A stretch of DNA of 64,000 nucleotides from SB11 sp037968475 (GTDB lineage Bacteria > Bacteroidota > Bacteroidia > UBA8524). Below the pieces are notes generated by a model. The model searched no databases and was not told the origin of the DNA. It saw only the letters and a program-made list of their open reading frames with translations. Shown in pieces: positions 59,231 to 64,000 of this stretch. Position numbers and translations under genes: made by a program. The DNA is taken from positions 4,328 through 68,327 of the forward strand of contig JBBKVO010000045.1 in the NCBI GenBank assembly GCA_037968475.1. Direction: 5' to 3'. The number at the start of each line of letters is the position of its first letter. Positions within the stretch are counted from its first letter, which is position 1.

Positions 59231-62152
59231 ATGCAGTCAATACATATTGTAAGCATAGTAAACGAAAACACCAATTTTCAGCAGGTGTTTGATGGGGCTG
59301 TGGCATTGCTAAATACCCAAAGCAATGCTAGTATACAGTTACTTTACCCTGCAAGTGTTGCAAAAAAGATAGAAGCCCAACTATCAAAACACAAGCACAT
59401 AGGTAAGCATAGCAAAGCTGATAGTTTTACTACCGCTCAATTTGACGAAAAATCCAATCCTTTTGCTGTAGTTAAACCTGATAGCACAAAAATATATTGC
59501 GTACTAAAACCTGAATATTTTGTACAGTTAAACCCTCTATATAAAACACTTGAAAAAGAAGGATTAGCTGCTGAAACCGTTTACATTCTTAATCACCCAA
59601 AACAAAAAACAACTTTTTGGAGTAGGGTATGGTTTAGGCTTTTTAATACCCTTAGTATTAAGGGAGTAGAAAATGGTTTTATCGCCTTTGGCGGAGAGCA
59701 AGCCAATACTTTTTTTACCCTTCGGGGAATAAACGCACAAAACTTCGCCTATAAAATAGCTTCCTATGCTGCTCTTTCGGGTACAAGTGTGCAAGAGATT
59801 GGTATTGAGTTTACCACCCATTCCAATAAAATTGGGGTAGTAGCCACTATTGGCAATGCCGCAAATAACCTATGGCAATGGATGGCGAAAGAACCTTTGC
59901 AAGTGCTGAAAACCAAAAGTGGAGGTAGTATTTGGCAAACCCAACACCCGTTGTGGCGGTTAGTGTTTTTTGTAGTGGCAGTATTGGGAATAATCATATT
60001 TCCTATACTTAGCTTTAGCTATGGCATAACTTGGGATGAATACGGCGATGCCGAATATGCCAAGCGAGTACTTGACTATTACATGAGTTTTGGTGATGAT
60101 AAAAGCGTTTTTACTGAAGCAGATAGCAATTTGATATTTAAGCATTTGCTATACTACGGGCCAATGGTAAACCTGTTTATGGCCTTTGTAGCCAAATACA
60201 TTTCGCCATTTGGCTTGTACGAAACACGCCATATTATAGTAGCATTAATAGGCATTACAGGCATTATATATGCAGGTCGTTTGGGTAAGCTATTGGGCAA
60301 TTGGCAAACAGGTGTTTTTGTGCTATTATTTTTAATCGTATCACCCCACTTTTTCGGTCATTCCTTTAATAATCAAAAAGATATTCCTTTTGCCACAGGC
60401 TATATAATATCGCTATACTACCTCATTTGTTTTTTGCGCGAGTTGCCAAAACCTTCACGCAAAACCACTTTTTTGGTTGCCCTATCGTTTGGACTTACCA
60501 TTGGGGTGCGTATTGGCGGTTTATTATTGCCTGCTTATTTGGCCATGGGCATGGGCTTGTGGTGGTTATATCAAACCACAAAAACAGGCTTTAAAACTAC
60601 GGGTAAATTAGTATTACCCTTTGCTGTACGATTAATAGTTGTGGGCGTAGCCAGCTATATAATTGGTATACTGTTTTGGCCTTGGGCATTGCAAAACCCT
60701 ATTAGTAATCCCTTACAATCGCTCACAAAATTTACCAATTACCTTAGCATATACAATTACGAGTTGTTTGAGGGGAAACTACTTTTTATGGCCAATAAGC
60801 CTTGGTATTATTTACCCAAATATATAGCCATACAAAGCCCTTTGTTTGTGTTGGCAGGCATTGCGCTGTTTTTGGTTTTTATCCTCTCAAAACTAAAAAA
60901 TAAAAACCTGTGGCTTTGGCTATTGCTGGTGTTTGTAGCAGTTTTTCCCGTTAGCTATGCCATTATAAAAAACTCGAGTTTGTACAATGGTTGGCGACAA
61001 TTTTTGTTTGTATACCCCCCGTTGGTGGTGTTGTGTGCATTGGGTTGGCAATGGCTGGCGAGCGTTTTGAAGCAGAAAGCTGTGAGCATGGTAGTATTGG
61101 GCATATTAGCAGGAAACATAGCCTATATGACTTTTTGGATGGTGAAAAATCATCCTAACCAATACGTGTATTTTAATCAATTAGTGGGCGGTACACGTGG
61201 CGCATACACCTATTACGAAACCGACTATTACAGCAATAGCTTGAAACAAGCTGCCGATTGGTTTACCGCCAATGTAGGTACTGATAAACCCTATACCATT
61301 AGCACCAATAACGAAACCCAAACAGCAGCCTACTACATAAAAAAACAGAACAAACAGGCCAATGTAATTTGGAGTAAAGAGTATGAAGTGCTTACTAAAG
61401 CTGCCGATTACTCGTTTGTTACCACCCGTACCATGTCGCACTACCAACTTACTTGTGGGTTTTTTCCGCCAAAGGGAACGATACATACTATTAATGTAGA
61501 TGGAGTGCCCATAGTAGCCATAGTGAAACGAGAAAACAACTATTTGCCTACTGCTGATTATTATTTCGGAAAAAGACAATTCGATTCGGCAGTGGTATAT
61601 GCTCAAAAGGCAGTCGATTATAGTCCCTTAAATATTGAAGCTCTTAGGTTGTTGGGTCATTCATATATAAGCACTGAAAATATACCCAAGGCGCGCGAAG
61701 CGCTGCAAAAAAGCCTTACGTTATTTCCTGATGATTATTTGGCCATAGAACTAATGGGTGAAATATTTTTTAGAGAACGTCAATACGATAGCTCGTTAAC
61801 GTATTTTAAACGCTCAACAGAAATGCGTATTAATTTTTCAAAAGGATACCTAAACTACGGGGTAACACTTTATAATCAAAAGAAATACGAAGCCGCCATT
61901 GTTCAGTTTGAAAATGCTATACGCTATGCTGATGTGCTTGAAGCTAATTATTATACCTTTATTGTAAAGTGCTACCATGCGCTAAAACAACACCAACTGG
62001 GCATTAATGCGGCAGGCCAAGCACTAAGTATTGACCCTAACAATGCCGAAACGTATAAAATGCTGGCAGTTATATACGACGAGATGGGCAATGCTGCCAA
62101 AGCACAAGAAATGTATAGACGTTATGTAGAAATAACTGGTCTTTACGAGTAA
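59231..62152 (+). CDS. GT2-like / GT39-like membrane glycosyltransferase with C-terminal TPRs
   Basis: This 973-residue protein has three parts. Residues 1-235 are soluble and look like a worn GT2 domain: RLFNTLSIKGVENGFIAFG and YKIASYAALSGTSVQEIGI match GT2 C-terminal patterns, but the acidic catalytic motifs are missing. Residues about 245-660 hold roughly ten to eleven membrane helices of GT39/ArnT-type (GT-C fold), with acidic residues in the first periplasmic loop (GITWDEYGDAEYAKR) where catalytic Asp is expected. Residues about 775-973 contain five or so TPR units (PLNIEALRLLGHSY ... PNNAETYKMLAVIY). It should move a lipid-linked sugar to a periplasmic acceptor. It ends the mutase operon. 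Confidence 0.82.
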   Translation: MQSIHIVSIVNENTNFQQVFDGAVALLNTQSNASIQLLYPASVAKKIEAQLSKHKHIGKHSKADSFTTAQFDEKSNPFAVVKPDSTKIYCVLKPEYFVQLNPLYKTLEKEGLAAETVYILNHPKQKTTFWSRVWFRLFNTLSIKGVENGFIAFGGEQANTFFTLRGINAQNFAYKIASYAALSGTSVQEIGIEFTTHSNKIGVVATIGNAANNLWQWMAKEPLQVLKTKSGGSIWQTQHPLWRLVFFVVAVLGIIIFPILSFSYGITWDEYGDAEYAKRVLDYYMSFGDDKSVFTEADSNLIFKHLLYYGPMVNLFMAFVAKYISPFGLYETRHIIVALIGITGIIYAGRLGKLLGNWQTGVFVLLFLIVSPHFFGHSFNNQKDIPFATGYIISLYYLICFLRELPKPSRKTTFLVALSFGLTIGVRIGGLLLPAYLAMGMGLWWLYQTTKTGFKTTGKLVLPFAVRLIVVGVASYIIGILFWPWALQNPISNPLQSLTKFTNYLSIYNYELFEGKLLFMANKPWYYLPKYIAIQSPLFVLAGIALFLVFILSKLKNKNLWLWLLLVFVAVFPVSYAIIKNSSLYNGWRQFLFVYPPLVVLCALGWQWLASVLKQKAVSMVVLGILAGNIAYMTFWMVKNHPNQYVYFNQLVGGTRGAYTYYETDYYSNSLKQAADWFTANVGTDKPYTISTNNETQTAAYYIKKQNKQANVIWSKEYEVLTKAADYSFVTTRTMSHYQLTCGFFPPKGTIHTINVDGVPIVAIVKRENNYLPTADYYFGKRQFDSAVVYAQKAVDYSPLNIEALRLLGHSYISTENIPKAREALQKSLTLFPDDYLAIELMGEIFFRERQYDSSLTYFKRSTEMRINFSKGYLNYGVTLYNQKKYEAAIVQFENAIRYADVLEANYYTFIVKCYHALKQHQLGINAAGQALSIDPNNAETYKMLAVIYDEMGNAAKAQEMYRRYVEITGLYE

Positions 62153-62212
62153 AAAATGTAAGTGGCACAACCTTTGAAGTTTAAATCCAAAAAACTGTAT
62201 CTATTATAGCCT

Positions 62213-63844
62213 ATGAAAAAGTGTATTCCCTTTTTACTGTTCCTTTTGTTTGTTGCAAGCACTGGTTTTGCCCAAGACAGAACAAAAGAAGCAGGCACAA
62301 ACATAAAAGAAGTAACCCTATACCTTTCGGGAGCATCAGTTTCCCGCACGGGAAGTATTGATGTTGAAAATGGAATATCCCACATAATACTCACAGGGCT
62401 TAGTCCAAAGCTAGATAGCCGCAGTATACAAGTAGGTTTGGGTACTGATGTAAATATACTTTCGGTAAGCGATAACCCCGCCACGACGATCGACCCTAAA
62501 AAACTACCTATTTTAAACTTTTTGAGCGATTCTATTGAAGGAATGCGCTTTGAGTTGGAAATGGAGAAAAACAATGCCGAGGTGTTGATGCAAGAACAAA
62601 ACCTATTGCTTGCCAATATGAAAGTAGCAGGCGATAAGGGAGTAATTGTACCCGAGTTGGAAGATGCGCTTGCACTATACCGCAAAGAGTTGCCCGAAAT
62701 AAAACGTAAGCATCTGTTATCAACTATTAGACAACGAAAACTGCAAACCAATTTAGATACTCTGCTAAGTCGCTACCGTGTATTTAAACAAAATAACGAG
62801 AAGCACAGTCGTGAAGTACACCTTACGGTAAGTGCCGATAAAAGAGTGCGTGTTGAGTTAAACCTTCAATACTACGTAGCTGATGCAGGATGGGCACCCA
62901 AATACGATATACGCAGCATTAAAATTGCCGACCCTATACAATTGGCCTACAAAGCCGAAATGCGTCAAAATACTGGCGAAAATTGGGAGGGTATAAAACT
63001 TATATTGTCTACCAATAATCCCATGTACACCCCTGCGTTACCACAATTGTTTACCAACTTTGTTGATTTGAGCGGGTGGTATTTTCAAAACCGTTCAGAT
63101 GCAGCACCCGCCCAATATGAAAGCGATTATAATTATCAAGCTAAAGATAAAATGCTTGGTAAGAAGTTTGAAGAGCAAGGCAGTAGTGCAGTAATTACCG
63201 ATATATCGTTTGAGTTGCCTTTTGCTGTTCGCCTAAATTCAGACAACCAAACGATGGTTACCGAAGTGAAGCAAAGCGATTTGCCCGTGGCGTATAAATA
63301 CTTCTCAGTACCCAAAGCAGAATGTAGTGCGTTTTTGAAAGCCCAAATAACAGGCTGGGAAGATGTGAATTTACTAAACGGTGAAGCCAACCTATACCTT
63401 GAGGGTACATTTTTAGGCAAAACCAATATAAACCCTGACCAGATAGAAGATACCCTATCACTATACATGGGTAAAGACCGCCGCGTGGTAGTACACCGTA
63501 CTAAAGCCAAAGAAAAAAGCGGTAAAAACTTTTTTGGTAATAAAACCACCCAAACCGTTGTGTGGGAAATAGAAGTGCGTAATACCAAAAAAGAAGTGAT
63601 TAGTATTGAGTTGCAAGACCAAATACCTGTTTCTAAAAACGATGATTTGGAGGTGATAAAAGATGAGTTGGACGGTGCCGAACTAAACCCTGAAACTGGC
63701 TTGCTAACATGGAATAAAACCCTACAACCGGGCGAAACCATTAAAATACGTTTTGGGTTTACACTTAAATATCCAAAAAACGCAAAAACCAACAGCGCAG
63801 TACAGCAGAAACTTCGCCAATTGCGAAACGAAAACTACTTTTAG
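62213..63844 (+). CDS. Mucoidy inhibitor MuiA family protein (DUF4140/DUF4139)
   Basis: This 543-residue exported protein has a signal peptide (1-20, cleavage after GFA). A DUF4140 beta domain (about 28-120; EVTLYLSGASVSRTG, ISHIILTGLSPKLDS) is followed by a coiled-coil stretch (about 112-205) and a DUF4139 beta domain (about 210-540; YYVADAGWAPKYDIR, ENWEGIKLILSTNNP, PGETIKIRFGFTLKYP). The architecture and length match MuiA-like proteins, whose molecular role is still unclear beyond an effect on mucoid growth. It starts 61 bases after the glycosyltransferase operon and may have its own promoter. Confidence 0.88.
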   Translation: MKKCIPFLLFLLFVASTGFAQDRTKEAGTNIKEVTLYLSGASVSRTGSIDVENGISHIILTGLSPKLDSRSIQVGLGTDVNILSVSDNPATTIDPKKLPILNFLSDSIEGMRFELEMEKNNAEVLMQEQNLLLANMKVAGDKGVIVPELEDALALYRKELPEIKRKHLLSTIRQRKLQTNLDTLLSRYRVFKQNNEKHSREVHLTVSADKRVRVELNLQYYVADAGWAPKYDIRSIKIADPIQLAYKAEMRQNTGENWEGIKLILSTNNPMYTPALPQLFTNFVDLSGWYFQNRSDAAPAQYESDYNYQAKDKMLGKKFEEQGSSAVITDISFELPFAVRLNSDNQTMVTEVKQSDLPVAYKYFSVPKAECSAFLKAQITGWEDVNLLNGEANLYLEGTFLGKTNINPDQIEDTLSLYMGKDRRVVVHRTKAKEKSGKNFFGNKTTQTVVWEIEVRNTKKEVISIELQDQIPVSKNDDLEVIKDELDGAELNPETGLLTWNKTLQPGETIKIRFGFTLKYPKNAKTNSAVQQKLRQLRNENYF

Positions 63845-63869
63845 TTTTTTACGATAGATAGCTATTTGT

Positions 63870-63912
63870 GTGCGGCTGCCCGTCATTCCCGTCTTGAACG
63901 GGAATCTGTGCG
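63870..63912. repeat. Single REP module, stem variant
   Basis: Starts gtgcggctgcccgtcattcc and ends gggaatctgtgcg. The flanks equal those of the REPIN copies, but the stem is attcccgt/acgggaat instead of attcctattt/aaataggaat or attccaaa/tttggaat. Confidence 0.78.
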
Positions 63913-63931
63913 TTGGCAAACCTACTTCTTT

Positions 63932-63980
63932 GCTGGCGCGAGCATCCGCTCGTGCCCAAAATATAAAAGCGTCCGCTCGT
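63932..63980. repeat. Second copy of the element-end module from 36329
   Basis: gctggcgcgagcatccgctc + gtgcccaaaatataaaagcg matches 36329-36376 (gctggctcgagcgtccgctc + gtgcctaaaataatagagcg) in most positions. The window ends before the rest of a possible element can be judged. Confidence 0.65.
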
Positions 63981-64000
63981 TTAGGTCATATTAGTAAGCC

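Noticed and set aside
63136..63792. Minus-strand open frame of 218 codons in the MuiA-family gene
   Set aside because: The plus-strand frame has a signal peptide and both family domains; the antisense frame has no recognisable feature.
1..64000. Search for tRNA, rRNA, prophage, integrase, transposase or antibiotic-resistance genes
   Set aside because: No clover-leaf, ribosomal or recombinase motif was noticed in the gaps or genes. A dedicated covariance-model scan would be needed to exclude small RNAs.

Overview
The window is AT-rich chromosomal DNA from a member of the Bacteroidota. Evidence: two secreted proteins end in type IX secretion (T9SS) C-terminal sorting domains (21430-23439, 42610-43335). 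There is a GldJ/GldK-like SUMF1-fold lipoprotein, a divergent tsaD/tamB pair, a DUF4199 gene next to a polyprenol-type glycosyltransferase, and a DUF3857/transglutaminase TPR protein. Several promoters match the Bacteroidota -7 motif TAnnTTTG, and many genes start with TTG or GTG. I saw no rRNA, tRNA, CRISPR array, prophage or intact transposase gene. The gene content looks like core genome interrupted by islands of short palindromic repeats.

Layout. 1-6114: the tail of an unknown gene, a TauE/SafE transporter with a Crp/Fnr regulator, two small glycosyltransferases, and a four-gene minus-strand sensory operon (small CPxxC protein, 7-TM protein, histidine kinase, LuxR-type response regulator). 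6444-15101: a large periplasmic DUF3857/transglutaminase protein facing a minus-strand block of phosphohexomutase, unknown exported protein, glutaryl-CoA-type dehydrogenase and TsaD. 15124-26368: TamB, DUF4199, GT2, a T9SS-exported PhoD phosphatase and an M16 protease. 26442-32283: a lone predicted heme-oxygenase-like dimetal protein (DUF3865-like), then a five-gene operon joining two coiled-coil/membrane proteins to a NitT/TauT-type ABC transporter whose substrate-binding protein is fused to an OmpA peptidoglycan-binding domain. 32471-38281: DegP/HtrA, an ECF sigma/anti-sigma pair coupled to dapF, a repeat island with a second copy of the dapF 3' end, and a SUMF1 lipoprotein. 38343-45729: an unknown secreted protein, a SNF2 helicase, a T9SS cargo and four tandem paralogous lipoproteins. 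45860-50647: YebC, a biotin-dependent carboxylase subunit, a GT2 and two methyltransferases. 50648-53778: a dense repeat island around a membrane protein with a 10-residue tandem-repeat solenoid. 53779-57188: an alpha-keto acid decarboxylase plus a flavin amine oxidase. 57400-63844: UDP-galactopyranose mutase, GT2, a GT2-like/GT39/TPR fusion and a MuiA-family protein.

The points most worth a second look are these. (1) The coiled-coil/PspA-like/SBP-OmpA/ABC operon at 27376-32283. (2) The DUF3865-like protein, whose ligand pattern E-x6-H, E, H-x3-E-x2-H matches dimetal oxidases. (3) A 198-bp second copy of the dapF 3' end that differs from the intact gene by nine synonymous and no nonsynonymous changes over 60 codons, the signature of recombination with a diverged allele. 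(4) A REPIN-like repeat family whose hairpin stems change in a compensatory way between copies. (5) The coding tandem repeat at 51801-52179. Functions given are from reading motifs and family resemblance; no database search was possible.
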